From: Alkalicella caledoniensis
Lineage (GTDB): Bacteria > Bacillota > Proteinivoracia > Proteinivoracales > Proteinivoracaceae
NCBI RefSeq assembly: GCF_014467015.1
Contig: NZ_CP058559.1
Coordinates: 2,666,001-2,730,000 of the forward strand
Reading direction: 5' to 3'
DNA length: 64,000 nt
Made by a program: the position numbers and the translations under genes. This document shows, one piece after another, positions 1 through 9,667 of the stretch (position 1 is its first letter; every line of letters starts with the position of its first letter). Under the pieces are notes generated by a model, which saw only the letters and a list, made by a program, of their open reading frames with translations, was not told where the DNA came from and ran no database searches.

Positions 1-1214
1 AAGCGTTAAAGCTTCATAAGGACAGTCAAGGTAAGCTAGCAGTGGTCAGTAAGGTAGAATTAAAGGACGCACAAGATTTAAGTTTAGCCTATTCACCAGG
101 AGTTGCAGAACCATGTATGGAAATACATAAAGATGTAAACACAGCTTATGATTACACTGCTAAAGGCAATTTCGTTGCAGTTGTATCAGATGGAACCGCT
201 GTATTAGGATTGGGTGATATCGGTCCAGAAGCTGCTTTGCCAGTAATGGAAGGAAAGGCTGTTCTGTTTAAAGCCTTTGCAGGAGTAGATGCATTCCCAA
301 TTTGCCTAGATACAAAGGATCCAGAAAAGATTATTGAGGTGGTGAGGTTACTACAGCCTACCTTTGGAGGAGTAAACCTAGAAGATATAGCAGCACCTCA
401 ATGTTTTGAAATAGAAAAAAAGCTAAAAGAAATATGTGACATCCCCATATTCCATGACGACCAACATGGTACAGCTATTGTAACAGTTGGAGGTCTTATT
501 AACGCTTTAAAGATTACTAACAGAAAAGCAGAAGACATTAAAGTTGTAGTTAATGGAGCAGGGGCATCAGCAATCTCTGTTACTAAATTAATTATGGGAT
601 TAGGTACAACTAATATAATTATGTGTGACAGCAAAGGTTCTCTATATGAAGGACGTACAGTTAGTATGAACCCATATAAGGATGAAATGGCTAGGATTAC
701 AAACCCTGAGAATCTAGAAGTAAGCCTTACAGAGGCTTTAAAAGATGCTGATGTATTCATTGGCCTATCTGTGGGTAATGTTGTTACTGAGGAAATGGTT
801 CAAGGTATGGCTAAAGATTCTATCATATTTGCCATGGCGAACCCTACCCCAGAGATTGATCCGGCCCTAGCTAAAAAAGCTGGTGCAAGGGTAATAGGTA
901 CTGGACGTTCTGACTACCCTAACCAAGTAAACAATGTACTTGCATTCCCTGGAGTGTTTAGAGGTGCATTAGACACAAGGTCTAAAGATATAAATGAAGA
1001 GATGAAAGTAGCTGCGGCTCAAGCCATTGCTAACTTAATTACAGAAGAAGAACTAAACGAAGAGTATGTTATACCAAATCCTTTTGATCCAAGGGTTGCA
1101 CCTGAAGTTGCTAAAGCTGTGGCAATAGCAGCCATGGAAACTGGGGTTGCTACAATTAAAGTTGACCCAGATGCTGTCTTAGAAAACACAAAAAAGCTGG
1201 CAACAATTAAGTAA
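1..1214 (+). CDS. NAD(P)-dependent malic enzyme, 5'-truncated by window edge
   Basis: Malic enzyme decarboxylates malate to pyruvate with reduction of NAD(P) in the cytosol. The reading frame is open to the left edge: codons from position 3 read ALKLHKDSQGKLAVVSK, which is the usual N-terminal part of the family, so the GTG at 42 is internal and the true start lies outside the window. Visible family segments are LSLAYSPGVAEP near the start, the catalytic region DDQHGTAIV in the middle, and the nucleotide-binding NGAGASAISVTKL. The visible 404 codons are close to the normal ~390-410 aa length, so only a few residues are missing. A strong terminator follows at 1264. Cofactor preference (NAD or NADP) cannot be read by eye. 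Confidence 0.95.
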   Translation, partial: ALKLHKDSQGKLAVVSKVELKDAQDLSLAYSPGVAEPCMEIHKDVNTAYDYTAKGNFVAVVSDGTAVLGLGDIGPEAALPVMEGKAVLFKAFAGVDAFPICLDTKDPEKIIEVVRLLQPTFGGVNLEDIAAPQCFEIEKKLKEICDIPIFHDDQHGTAIVTVGGLINALKITNRKAEDIKVVVNGAGASAISVTKLIMGLGTTNIIMCDSKGSLYEGRTVSMNPYKDEMARITNPENLEVSLTEALKDADVFIGLSVGNVVTEEMVQGMAKDSIIFAMANPTPEIDPALAKKAGARVIGTGRSDYPNQVNNVLAFPGVFRGALDTRSKDINEEMKVAAAQAIANLITEEELNEEYVIPNPFDPRVAPEVAKAVAIAAMETGVATIKVDPDAVLENTKKLATIK

Positions 1215-1263
1215 CAATCATAAAAGTAGTTGTTAAGTATCAATAAAAAGTAAATTGCTTGAT

Positions 1264-1291
1264 AAAAAAGCGTCTTACGACGCTTTTTTTA
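1264..1291 (+). terminator. Rho-independent terminator after malic enzyme
   Basis: Six-base-pair stem AGCGTC/GACGCT (1269-1274 with 1279-1284), extended by A/T pairs, with a TTAC loop and a run of T. It is 50 bp after the malic enzyme stop. Confidence 0.9.
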
Positions 1292-1425
1292 TTTTTTAAA
1301 AAGGATTTCTTTAACTTGATAAAGAATATATGAAATGAGGACATGGGATTATAAAAGTGTAAACAGTTATATGCAAGGTAGATTAAAACACAAATGGAAA
1401 AAGTATAAAAGAAAGGTGTGTTGCC

Positions 1426-1617
1426 ATGGTATTCCTCATAACCTTTATTTTTGTTTTTCTTGTCTTTGCCATGGAAGTTGGGGCAATCGCCCTAAAGATA
1501 ACGGGCATGGAAATAGGTAATGCAAGATTTCAAGCTCTTTCGGCACTAACTGGAACAGGATTCACAACTAAGGAAAGCGATGTAATTATCAAAGATAAGA
1601 TGAGAAGAGAATTATAA
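1426..1617 (+). pseudogene. N-terminal part of split TrkA-C membrane protein
   Basis: Encodes 63 aa: one strongly hydrophobic N-terminal helix, then the segment ARFQALSALTGTGFTTKE, which in related Firmicutes belongs to a single ~215-220 aa membrane protein ending in a TrkA-C (RCK_C) domain. The frame closes with TAA at 1615-1617, and the next frame continues with exactly the expected following sequence (next entry). A ribosome site (AAAGGTG) precedes the ATG. Inserting one base near 1613 would fuse the two frames as ...RREL-I-MSLMIIG. The gene is therefore either a one-base frameshift pseudogene, a sequencing error, or a pair coupled by the TAATG overlap. The function of the intact family is unknown to me; a ligand-sensing role is inferred only from the TrkA-C domain. 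Confidence 0.7.
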
Positions 1618-2081
1618 TGTCTTTAATGATAATTGGACATATCGGCCTTACGGTGATAGTTATATCAGCTGTAACCCTTAGTAGGGCAATTGCGTTATGG
1701 CAACTGTTTGCGGGGGCTTCTTTGATTTGCTTGGTTTATATAATTTCCACAAACAGATTTTTACTGACTAATCTGGATAAGGGGATTGAAAACCAGTTAA
1801 TTAAAAAATTAAGGCTTTCTAAAAAACCAGTGGAAGAAATACTACATTTAAGTGATGAATATAGTATTGCAGAGGTGGAATTAAGTGAGAACTGCCCCAT
1901 AATTAATAGAAGTTTAACTTCTTTACAATTAACGAAAAAGGATATTTTAGTACTGGCCATAAAGGGAGAGAATAGACTAATTTTAACACCCACTGGAAAT
2001 GATATAATTAAACAGGGCGAATCACTTGTAGTGTACGGAAAGTTAAAAAATATAGAAGAAATCATAAATTGCAACATATAA
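1617..2081 (+). pseudogene. C-terminal part of split TrkA-C membrane protein
   Basis: Encodes 154 aa: two hydrophobic helices (about residues 1-24 and 28-42), a charged linker, and a C-terminal domain of about 70 residues (from SIAEVELSENCPI to ENRLILTPTGNDIIKQGESLVVYG) that looks like a TrkA-C/RCK_C ligand-binding domain. The ATG at 1617 shares its A with the upstream TAA (TAATG), and there is no separate ribosome site, so expression would depend on re-initiation. Together with the upstream 63 aa it makes one normal-length protein. TrkA-C domains bind small ligands such as c-di-AMP in some potassium and exchanger proteins; no transport domain is visible here. Confidence 0.7.
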
Positions 2082-2103
2082 GAAGTGGAAAGGTGGGTTA
2101 AGA

Positions 2104-2295
2104 ATGTGGAAAGTGGTTTACATAGCGAACAATGATCGATTAGCAGAAAAAATAAAGAATAAGCTTTCTACCGAAGGGTTTATGGTGCAGTTAAGGGAAT
2201 TATCTAAAAATCCTCAAAAAAAAGGACAGGTAGAAATATTAGTCCCTAGATCAGAAGCTCCTGATGTAGTAGAATTTTTATCAGAATTTAGCTAA
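2104..2295 (+). CDS. Small DUF2007-like protein (63 aa)
   Basis: A 63-residue soluble protein beginning MWKVVYIANND, with alternating charged helix and strand segments and the ending VPRSEAPDVVEFLSEF. The pattern (strand, helix with EKIKNKLSTEGF, strand, 'ILVP' strand, C-terminal helix) is that of the small ferredoxin-like DUF2007/'putative signal-transducing' proteins found beside glycolysis or acc genes in many Clostridia. A ribosome site GGAAAGGTGG lies upstream. It sits between the split TrkA-C gene and the pfkA promoter. No function is established; assignment is by overall pattern. Confidence 0.7.
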   Translation: MWKVVYIANNDRLAEKIKNKLSTEGFMVQLRELSKNPQKKGQVEILVPRSEAPDVVEFLSEFS

Positions 2296-2301
2296 AAACT
2301 A

Positions 2302-2330
2302 TTGAAGTTATACTCAAATAAGGATAAAAT
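2302..2330 (+). promoter_or_regulatory. Sigma-A-type promoter for pfkA-pyk
   Basis: TTGAAG (2302-2307), 17-bp spacer, TAAAAT (2325-2330). It lies in the gap before pfkA and is the best match there. A small GTCC/GGAC hairpin near 2350 lies in the leader without a T-run. Confidence 0.6.
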
Positions 2331-2388
2331 AACAGTAACAACATTAGTGTCCCTGTGGGACATAAAAGGTCCATGAAGGTCAAGGTAA

Positions 2389-3366
<978 letters not shown>

Positions 3367-3378
3367 AGGAGGATATTC

Positions 3379-5130
3379 ATGAGAAGGACAAAAATCGTTT
3401 GTACCATTGGGCCAGCAAGTCAGTCGCCTGATCAATTAAAAAAACTCATGTTAGCTGGCATGGATGTGGCCAGACTTAATTTTTCCCATGGGGATTATGA
3501 AGAGCATGGAGCAAGAATTAAGAACATTAGAGAAGTTGCTAATGAGTTAGGTAAAAACATTGCAATTTTACTAGATACTAAAGGTCCTGAGATAAGGATT
3601 AAGAAATTTGCAGCTGGAAAAATTCAGTTACAAGACGGTGGTGAATTTACATTAACAACTGAGGACATCGAAGGGGATACTACAAAGGTTGCCGTAACAT
3701 ACGAAGGTCTTACAGAGGATGTTACTGTTGGAGACAAAATATTAATAGATGATGGCTTAATTGAACTTAAAGTTTTGGAAGTAGTAGGACCTAACATAAA
3801 GTGTCAAGTGCAAAATGGTGGTCCATTAAGTGATAGAAAAGGAGTTAACCTTCCTGGAGTTTCAGTATCCCTACCAGCAATGTCAGAAAAAGATTTAAAT
3901 GACATTAAATTTGGTATTGAACAGGATGTTGATTTCATAGCAGCATCTTTTATAAGAAAAGCATCAGATGTTATAGCTATTAGAAAAGTGCTAGAAGAAT
4001 ACAACAGTGATATACACATTATTTCTAAGATAGAAAACCAAGAAGGTGTAGACAACTTAGATGAAATCATCAAAGTATCTGATGGATTGATGGTTGCCAG
4101 AGGAGACTTAGGTGTTGAGATTCCTGTTGAGGAAGTACCACTGGCCCAAAAGCTTATGATTGAAAGTTGCAATAAAGCAGGTAAACCTGTAATCACAGCT
4201 ACTCAAATGCTAGATTCTATGATGAGAAATCCTCGACCAACTCGAGCTGAAGCCAGTGATGTAGCCAACGCGATTTTTGATGGCACAGATGCTATAATGC
4301 TTTCAGGTGAGACAGCTGCTGGTAAGTACCCAGAGGAATCTGTAAAAACCATGGCTCAAATTGCCCAAAGAGCTGAGCAAGCTGTACATTATGAGGAGAT
4401 TCTTGGCAAAAAAACTTTCACACCTAAGGCTTCAATAACTGACTCCATAAGTAGTGCAACATGTACAACAGCACAAAACTTAGGAGCAGCAGCGGTTATA
4501 ACATCTACTCAATCAGGCTTTACTGCGAAAATGGTTTCTAAATATAGACCAAAAGCACCAATTATAGCAGTAACACCAGATGAAAGAGTAGTTAGAAAGT
4601 TAGTTCTATCTTGGGGTGTTTTTCCAATACTTGGTGATCAAACTGAAAATACTGATGATATGTTCCAAGAAGCTATTACTAAATCCTTACAAGCAGGCTA
4701 TATAAGAGAAGGTGATTTAGTAATAATCACCGCTGGTGTCCCAGTTGGATTAGCTGGAACAACTAACCTATTGAAGGTTCATATTGTTGGAGATGTTTTA
4801 GTTAAAGGGACTGGAATTGGAAATACTGGCGTGTTTGGAAATGTGATTGTGGCAAAATCCGCTAGTGACTTTCAAAGTAAACAAGGACAAGGTAATATCT
4901 TAGTTACCGTATCTACCGACCGTGACTTAGTACCTTTCTTAGATGGGATCAAAGCTATAGTTGCAGAAGAAGCAGGACTAACATCACCTACAGCCATTAT
5001 CGGGCTATCAAAGGGTATACCAGTAATTGTAGGTGCAAGAGGTGCAACAAACCTATTAAAAGATGGCCAAGATGTAACAGTCGACCCACAAAGAGGACTA
5101 GTATACAAAGGCTTTGCAACAATTAAATAA
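3379..5130 (+). CDS. pyk: Pyruvate kinase with C-terminal PEP-utiliser-like domain
   Basis: Transfers phosphate from PEP to ADP to give pyruvate and ATP. The protein has 583 aa: a TIM-barrel with inserted B domain (about 1-330; [13 protein letters not shown] at the start, [10 protein letters not shown] and [12 protein letters not shown] for the metal/substrate site), a C-terminal allosteric domain to about 475, and an extra ~110-residue tail. The tail contains [12 protein letters not shown] and is the PEP-utiliser-like mobile domain typical of Bacillus and Clostridia enzymes, explaining the length. Ribosome site GAGGAGG at 3365. It is the last gene of the pfkA operon; a strong terminator begins 4 bp later. 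Confidence 0.97.
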   Translation: MRRTKIVCTIGPASQSPDQLKKLMLAGMDVARLNFSHGDYEEHGARIKNIREVANELGKNIAILLDTKGPEIRIKKFAAGKIQLQDGGEFTLTTEDIEGDTTKVAVTYEGLTEDVTVGDKILIDDGLIELKVLEVVGPNIKCQVQNGGPLSDRKGVNLPGVSVSLPAMSEKDLNDIKFGIEQDVDFIAASFIRKASDVIAIRKVLEEYNSDIHIISKIENQEGVDNLDEIIKVSDGLMVARGDLGVEIPVEEVPLAQKLMIESCNKAGKPVITATQMLDSMMRNPRPTRAEASDVANAIFDGTDAIMLSGETAAGKYPEESVKTMAQIAQRAEQAVHYEEILGKKTFTPKASITDSISSATCTTAQNLGAAAVITSTQSGFTAKMVSKYRPKAPIIAVTPDERVVRKLVLSWGVFPILGDQTENTDDMFQEAITKSLQAGYIREGDLVIITAGVPVGLAGTTNLLKVHIVGDVLVKGTGIGNTGVFGNVIVAKSASDFQSKQGQGNILVTVSTDRDLVPFLDGIKAIVAEEAGLTSPTAIIGLSKGIPVIVGARGATNLLKDGQDVTVDPQRGLVYKGFATIK

Positions 5131-5133
5131 ACG

Positions 5134-5163
5134 AAAACCCAGCGTATAACGCTGGGTTTTTTA
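5134..5163 (+). terminator. Terminator after pyk
   Basis: 11-bp stem AAACCCAGCGT/ACGCTGGGTTT with a 3-nt loop (5146-5148), followed by T-run. Confidence 0.95.
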
Positions 5164-5194
5164 TAACGTGCATCATATGAAGAAACTCCAAATT

Positions 5195-5222
5195 TTACAA
5201 TTATCAAAAGTTACTCTATAAT
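5195..5222 (+). promoter_or_regulatory. Promoter for fxsA
   Basis: TTACAA (5195-5200), 16-bp spacer, TATAAT (5217-5222), about 30 bp before the fxsA start. Confidence 0.6.
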
Positions 5223-5253
5223 TTATAATAAAAGGTAAAGGGGGAGATAATGA

Positions 5254-5646
5254 ATGCTTAGTAAGTTATTGATTATTTTTACTTTGGTCCCTTTAGTTGA
5301 GCTGTGGTTGCTTTTTGAAGTATCCAAATACATAGGTGGTGGTACAACTGTTATAATTGTTGCCATGACAGGATTTTTTGGGGTGATATTAGCCAAATCT
5401 CAGGGGCTTATGGTGCTAAGGCAAATGGCTGTTCGTCTATCTAAGGCAGAAATGCCTGCAGCCGGCTTAATAGATGGAGCATGCATATTAATAGGGGGAG
5501 CCTTTCTGCTAACTCCAGGGCTGCTAACAGATGCTGCTGGGTTCATGCTACTTTTCCCTATAACTCGTGGAATAATAAAAAAATACGCTAGAACAAAAAT
5601 ACAGCAGATGATTGAGTCTAACGACATATTTATTTATAGAAAGTAA
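5254..5646 (+). CDS. fxsA: FxsA family membrane protein
   Basis: A 130-aa inner-membrane protein of the FxsA (SuzR) family. Three or four hydrophobic segments are visible (about 5-22, 26-46 and 70-98), with the family sequence PLVELWLLFEVSKYIGGG near the N terminus and GGAFLLTPGLLTDAAG in the centre. FxsA in E. coli is known for relieving phage T7 exclusion by the F plasmid when overproduced; its normal role is not established. The ATG follows a GGGGGAGA ribosome site. The gene is monocistronic, with its own promoter and terminator. Confidence 0.9.
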   Translation: MLSKLLIIFTLVPLVELWLLFEVSKYIGGGTTVIIVAMTGFFGVILAKSQGLMVLRQMAVRLSKAEMPAAGLIDGACILIGGAFLLTPGLLTDAAGFMLLFPITRGIIKKYARTKIQQMIESNDIFIYRK

Positions 5647-5654
5647 TACACACA

Positions 5655-5685
5655 AAAAACTTGCCCTATGGCAGGTCTTTTTTTT
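5655..5685 (+). terminator. Terminator after fxsA
   Basis: 7-bp stem ACTTGCC/GGCAGGT (5659-5665 with 5670-5676), loop CTAT, and eight T from 5678. Confidence 0.85.
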
Positions 5686-5771
5686 AGCTCTGATTTTCCC
5701 TATAATCTATCATTATTTGATCTACATAAGAATATATAATCTATTAGATACTGAGGGGAGAGCTGATAAAG

Positions 5772-6011
5772 ATGCTACTAACTGATTGTAGAAAAGGGGA
5801 CGTAGTTGAAATAATGGATATACATGACAACTGGGCTAAGGAGCAAGTTATAAGGTTTGGAATTGTACAAGGTGTAAAGGTGACCTGTGTTTCCATAAGC
5901 ACCCACGGTCCCGTAGTTATAAAGAAAAATAATCAACAAATAGCATTGGGTTATCAAATAGCTAAAGAGGTAAAAGTTAAAAGAGGGGTGGGGGCATGGG
6001 GAAGAAAATAG
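5772..6011 (+). CDS. feoA: FeoA ferrous iron transport accessory protein
   Basis: A 79-aa SH3-like cytosolic protein that partners with FeoB. Family features are the opening 'LLTDCRKGDVVEI', the central IRFGIVQGVKVTCVS segment and the closing 'ALGYQIAKEVKV' strand. The gene overlaps feoB by 16 bp, so the two are translationally coupled. I looked for a clear Fur or DtxR/IdeR box upstream (5690-5770) and did not find one I would defend. Length is normal for FeoA (75-85 aa). Confidence 0.9.
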   Translation: MLLTDCRKGDVVEIMDIHDNWAKEQVIRFGIVQGVKVTCVSISTHGPVVIKKNNQQIALGYQIAKEVKVKRGVGAWGRK

Positions 6012-7792
6012 TATTAGTTGGCAATCCCAATGTAGGGAAATCAGTTTTTTTCAATGCATTTACTGGAGCCTATGTAGATGTGTCAAACTTTCCTGGGACT
6101 ACAGTTGATATAAGTGTTGGAAAATATAAAAACTATGAAGTAATAGACACACCAGGGGTATATGGGATATCGTCATTTAATGATGAGGAAAGGGTAACAA
6201 AGGAAGTAGTAATACAAGCAGATATGATTGTAAATGTAGTAGATGCTAACAATTTAGAGCGGGATCTGTTTTTAACACTACAACTTTTAGATATGGGTAA
6301 GCCAATGATTTTGGTGCTTAACATGATAGATGAAGCTAAAAAAAATGGAAGAGAAATAGACACATTCAAACTAAGTAACCTAATAGGGGTAGAGGTAATT
6401 AGTACTATTGCCACTAAAAAAATAGGTATAGATAAAGTGAAAGAGGCTATTACAAGGGCAAAGAAAGGTACAATGGATCAAAAAATATCCAGTGATATTA
6501 GCAAACTCCACAAATCACTGTCACAAGAAATTAGGCTTTTAATATTAGAAGATGACCAACCAGTCCTAGATAAGTATGGACTTAAAAAGAGAGGAAGGCG
6601 GGAAGAATACTATCTTTATAGAAGGCATAGGGTAAATGAAATCTGTAGGGAAGTTATAATGGATAGAAATATAAAAGATTCTATTAAACTTAGGTTAAGC
6701 AATATTTTGATACACCCACTATGGGGCAGCGTTTTTTTAGTTCTAAGTTTATTTTTAATATATATTTTCATAGGAGATATAGTTTCCCAGAGGATAGTGG
6801 ATTTTACGGAAGGGTATATTATGGGACAGTTAGTAGAACCTGGTTTAGTAGGTTTAATAAGTAAAGTGATAAATCCATCTTCTTTTCTAGGTAGTTTGCT
6901 AATAGGTGAATACGGAATTTTCACCCTTACCATTACATATCTTTTAGGTCTTTTACTTCCACTTGTATTGGGCTTTTACTTTGTTTTGGCCATAATGGAA
7001 GACAGCGGATACTTGCCTAGGATAGCAGTTTTGTTAGACAAACTGATGAATAAAATAGGTTTAAACGGTAAAGGAATTATACCAATAATATTGGGATTCG
7101 GGTGTGTTACCATGGCTACAATTACCACTAGGGTTCTTGGGTCACAGCGCGAAAGGACTATAGCCACTTTTCTTTTGGCTGTAAGCATACCATGTAGTGC
7201 ACAGCTTGCAGTAATCGTAGGACTTATATCACCCTTAGGTGGGTACTACATTGCCTTGTATATATTTGTTATGATTAGTATTTTTATAATTATAGGTAAA
7301 TTATTATCTGTTATTATGCCAGGCAAAAGTAGTGCATTATTAATTGACTTACCTCCATTGAGACTGCCACGGCTCAAAAATATAACCAAGAAAACATATC
7401 ACAAGACCATAGGTTTTTTACAGGATGCGGCACCTTTATTTGCCATGGGAGCTATGTTGATTGGTTTTCTACAGTATTTTGATATTTTATCAAGTATTCA
7501 AAACCTAATGACACCACTAACAGTTGATTGGTTAGGGCTTCCAAAGGAAGCGGCCAATGTTTTTATAATGGGGTTGATTAGAAGAGACTTTGGGACAGCG
7601 GGTCTTTACACATTGTCCCTCACTTCAAGTCAGGTGCTAGTTTCCTTGGTAACTATAACTTTGTTTGTACCATGTATAGCAAGCATGATGGTAATAATCA
7701 AAGAAAGGGGACTTTTTTCAGGGGTTATAACTTTTTTGTTAAGTATAGTAATTGCATTTTTTACGGGGGGGCTCCTTGCTATACTTGTATAG
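5996..7792 (+). CDS. feoB: FeoB ferrous iron transporter
   Basis: GTP-dependent Fe(II) uptake permease of the cytoplasmic membrane. The N-terminal G domain shows the P-loop GNPNVGKS (about residues 8-15), the G2-region FPGTTVD, DTPG (about 50) and NMID (G4, about 108). A helical linker follows, then a membrane domain from about residue 240 with two Gate-type halves, including the conserved GFGCVTMATITTR and an RRDFGTAGL segment. At 598 aa it is compact, lacking the long C-terminal extension of enterobacterial FeoB. No feoC is present. The ATG at 5996 lies inside feoA; the 'GTGGGGG' stretch just before it supplies a weak ribosome site. Confidence 0.95.
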   Translation: MGKKIVLVGNPNVGKSVFFNAFTGAYVDVSNFPGTTVDISVGKYKNYEVIDTPGVYGISSFNDEERVTKEVVIQADMIVNVVDANNLERDLFLTLQLLDMGKPMILVLNMIDEAKKNGREIDTFKLSNLIGVEVISTIATKKIGIDKVKEAITRAKKGTMDQKISSDISKLHKSLSQEIRLLILEDDQPVLDKYGLKKRGRREEYYLYRRHRVNEICREVIMDRNIKDSIKLRLSNILIHPLWGSVFLVLSLFLIYIFIGDIVSQRIVDFTEGYIMGQLVEPGLVGLISKVINPSSFLGSLLIGEYGIFTLTITYLLGLLLPLVLGFYFVLAIMEDSGYLPRIAVLLDKLMNKIGLNGKGIIPIILGFGCVTMATITTRVLGSQRERTIATFLLAVSIPCSAQLAVIVGLISPLGGYYIALYIFVMISIFIIIGKLLSVIMPGKSSALLIDLPPLRLPRLKNITKKTYHKTIGFLQDAAPLFAMGAMLIGFLQYFDILSSIQNLMTPLTVDWLGLPKEAANVFIMGLIRRDFGTAGLYTLSLTSSQVLVSLVTITLFVPCIASMMVIIKERGLFSGVITFLLSIVIAFFTGGLLAILV

Positions 7793-7860
7793 GCAATAAT
7801 TGTAGATTTACATTATATTATCACATTTAGATAAATACATATAAAAAGGCAGTTTATGTC

Positions 7861-7889
7861 TAGTCAGTATTTGCCACTTATGTTATAAT
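7861..7889 (+). promoter_or_regulatory. Promoter for ferredoxin gene
   Basis: TAGTCA (7861-7866), 17-bp spacer, consensus TATAAT (7884-7889). The -35 box matches four of six consensus bases. Confidence 0.55.
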
Positions 7890-7931
7890 GACAAGTGAAT
7901 AATTGCCAATAACTTTAAGGGGGTGTCTTGG

Positions 7932-8099
7932 ATGGCTTACAAAATCTCAGATGCTTGTATCGAATGTGGTGCATGTGAAGGTACCTGTCCGGTTTCAGCT
8001 ATCGCTGCTGGAGAAGGTCAATACATAATTGATGCTGATGCTTGTATCGATTGTGGTGCGTGCTGTGACTCTTGCCCAGTTGAAGCAATTTCAGAATAA
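7932..8099 (+). CDS. 2[4Fe-4S] ferredoxin (55 aa)
   Basis: A short clostridial-type ferredoxin, a low-potential electron carrier for enzymes such as pyruvate:ferredoxin oxidoreductase. Two cluster motifs are seen: CIECGACEGTCP (Cys 9, 12, 15, 19) and CIDCGACCDSCP (Cys 38, 41, 44, 48, with an extra Cys 45). The two halves are related by the usual internal duplication. The ATG is preceded by AAGGGGGTG. It has its own promoter and a very strong terminator, so it is expressed alone. A second ferredoxin of similar type lies at 24001. Confidence 0.97.
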   Translation: MAYKISDACIECGACEGTCPVSAIAAGEGQYIIDADACIDCGACCDSCPVEAISE

Positions 8100-8115
8100 T
8101 TTTTTTCATTCGTCT

Positions 8116-8152
8116 AAAAAACAGGACCGACTTAGTCGGTCCTGTTTTTTTG
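8116..8152 (+). terminator. Terminator after ferredoxin
   Basis: 11-bp perfect stem ACAGGACCGAC/GTCGGTCCTGT (8121-8131 with 8135-8145), loop TTA, T-run. Confidence 0.97.
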
Positions 8153-8167
8153 TATTTTATTGCCCGA

Positions 8168-9139
8168 ACAGTTGTAGGCAGGGCTTTAGCCATGTGCCCA
8201 CGAAATTGACAAAAAACCTCTAAACCTTGCCACGGATTAACACTGATTTAATGGGATTTTAAAGATACAAATATTAAAAAATGGCCACAGATCTACATGA
8301 TCTATATGATCTTAAAGGGCAGGGCTAAAATTACGGGCTTAGTCAAGGGGTTACCTGATTTTTGTGGAATCAATATAGGGGTTGAAGGTAAAAGGCTTAA
8401 TAACTGGCTTACATAGAAAGACTTTCTCCCCAAACGGTTGTAGGCAAGGCTTTAGCCTTGAGACCCACGAAATTGACTCTAACCCTCTAACCCTCGCCAC
8501 GGATTAACACTGATTTAATGGGATTTTTAAAGATACAAATATTAAAATATGGCCACAGATCTACATGATCTATATGATCTTAAAGGGCAGGGCTAAAATT
8601 ACGGCTTAGCCATGGATTTACCTGATTTTTGTGGTATCAATATAGGGGTTGAAGGTAAAAGGCTTAATAACTGGCTTACTGGAAAGACATTCTCCCAAAC
8701 AGTTGTAGGCAAGGCTTTAGCCTTGAGGTCCACGAAATTGACAAAAAACCTCTAAACCTTGCCACTGATTAACACTGATTTAAAAGGATTTTAAAGATAC
8801 AAATATTAAAAAATGGCCACAGATCTACATGATCTATATGATCTAAAAGGGCAGGGCTAAAATTACGGGCTTAGCCAAGGGGTTACCTGATTTTTGTGGA
8901 ATCAATATAGGGGTTGAAGGAAAAAGGCTTAAAAACTGGCTTACTGGAAAGACATTCTCCCAAACAGTTGTAGGCAAGGCTTTAGCCTTGAGACCCACGA
9001 AATTGACAAAACCAAACCCTGCCACTGATTAACACTGATTTACTCGGATTTTTAAAGGCAAAAAAACTAAAATCTGGCCACAGATCCACATGATCCAGAT
9101 GATCAAATAATTACATAAAGAGAAAAGAAATTATAGCAT
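8168..9139. repeat. Tandem ~265-bp repeat array 1 (three full units, one cut)
   Basis: Units start at 8168, 8434, 8699 and 8964, each headed by ACAGTTGTAGGC (or one mismatch) and a hairpin CAAGGC-TTTA-GCCTTG. Later landmarks repeat in order: 'CCACGGATTAACACTGATTT', 'GGCCACAGATCTACATGATC', 'GGGCAGGGCTAAAATTACGG', 'CAATATAGGGGTTGAAGG' and 'CTGGCTTAC'. Units are roughly 90-95% alike by eye. The fourth unit stops after the CACAGATC block and runs into a flank, AGAGAAAAGAAATTATAGCAT (9119-9139), that also ends array 2. No gene is seen in the array; frames crossing it are broken and unsupported. Confidence 0.9.
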
Positions 9140-9143
9140 GTGG

Positions 9144-9479
9144 TTATGCTTTATTTTTCATATGAAATTCTTTAATCTTTATGACATCCTTTCGTATAAC
9201 AAAAAAGCTAATTATAACAAGTGCGATAATGTTTCCCGCCAATATTTGGCCTACACCACTATGATCCCTAAACAAAAGTACATTAAAAAAGTACAAATAC
9301 ATAACTATTCTTGAAAACAGAGTGTTAATTAAATAAACATAAGAATCTTTTTTGAAAATAATAGATAGTACTATGTTTAGAAATAAAACAAATAACACCA
9401 CTTTTGCTCTTAACGGCAAAACCATAAAATTGATAGACAATATTTCCATAACCTCTAAAATTTTTTTCATCCCCCTCAA
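9144..9479 (-). CDS. Small hydrophobic protein of unknown function
   Basis: About 108-111 aa on the minus strand, the only gene between the two repeat arrays. It has a short amphipathic N terminus and three to four hydrophobic segments (around AKVVLFVLFLNIVLSIIF, IVMYLYFFNVLLF and AGNIIALVIISFFVI) and ends in a Lys-rich tail. I do not recognise a family. The start is uncertain: TTG at 9479 has no ribosome site, while ATG at 9470 directly abuts GAGGGGG, which is too close. An AGCAT/ATGCT hairpin lies just beyond its stop. Orientation opposite to all neighbours, the repeat-bounded location and the hydrophobic A/T-rich content suggest an acquired or relict gene. Confidence 0.5.
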   Translation of the reverse strand: MRGMKKILEVMEILSINFMVLPLRAKVVLFVLFLNIVLSIIFKKDSYVYLINTLFSRIVMYLYFFNVLLFRDHSGVGQILAGNIIALVIISFFVIRKDVIKIKEFHMKNKA

Positions 9480-9667
9480 AAAAAAAATAACTGTATCAAA
9501 AATTTGTTATATTTAAAATATTATATCATGAGTGGGGAAAAACTAATATAATTAATCCACAAATATCTTGAAATCTGGCAATAACAGTAAGAAAGTACTT
9601 TTCTCGAAAAAGACTAACTACTAGGCATCCAATGAGCTGGTTTCCACCCTAAAGACTTTCTCAACGA
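9480..9667. other. Intergenic stretch between small gene and repeat array 2
   Basis: No gene is seen. It holds the A/T-rich upstream region of the minus-strand gene (a TATAAT-like box on the minus strand near 9520) and then a short lead-in, CTAAAGACTTTCTCAACGA, that resembles the junction sequence before unit 2 of array 1. Confidence 0.5.

Noticed and set aside
1335-1520. 61-aa frame before the TrkA-C gene
   Set aside because: Overlaps the real gene in another frame, has no ribosome site, and has unlikely composition.
3804-4196. Long minus-strand frames opposite pyk, accD and others
   Set aside because: Codon-pattern shadows of well-supported plus-strand genes.
5690-5771. Fur or DtxR box before feoA
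   Set aside because: A/T-rich partial matches only; no palindrome of the right form.
8029-9025. Short frames in and near the 265-bp repeats
   Set aside because: They coincide with ferredoxin shadow, a terminator and repeat blocks, and differ between units.
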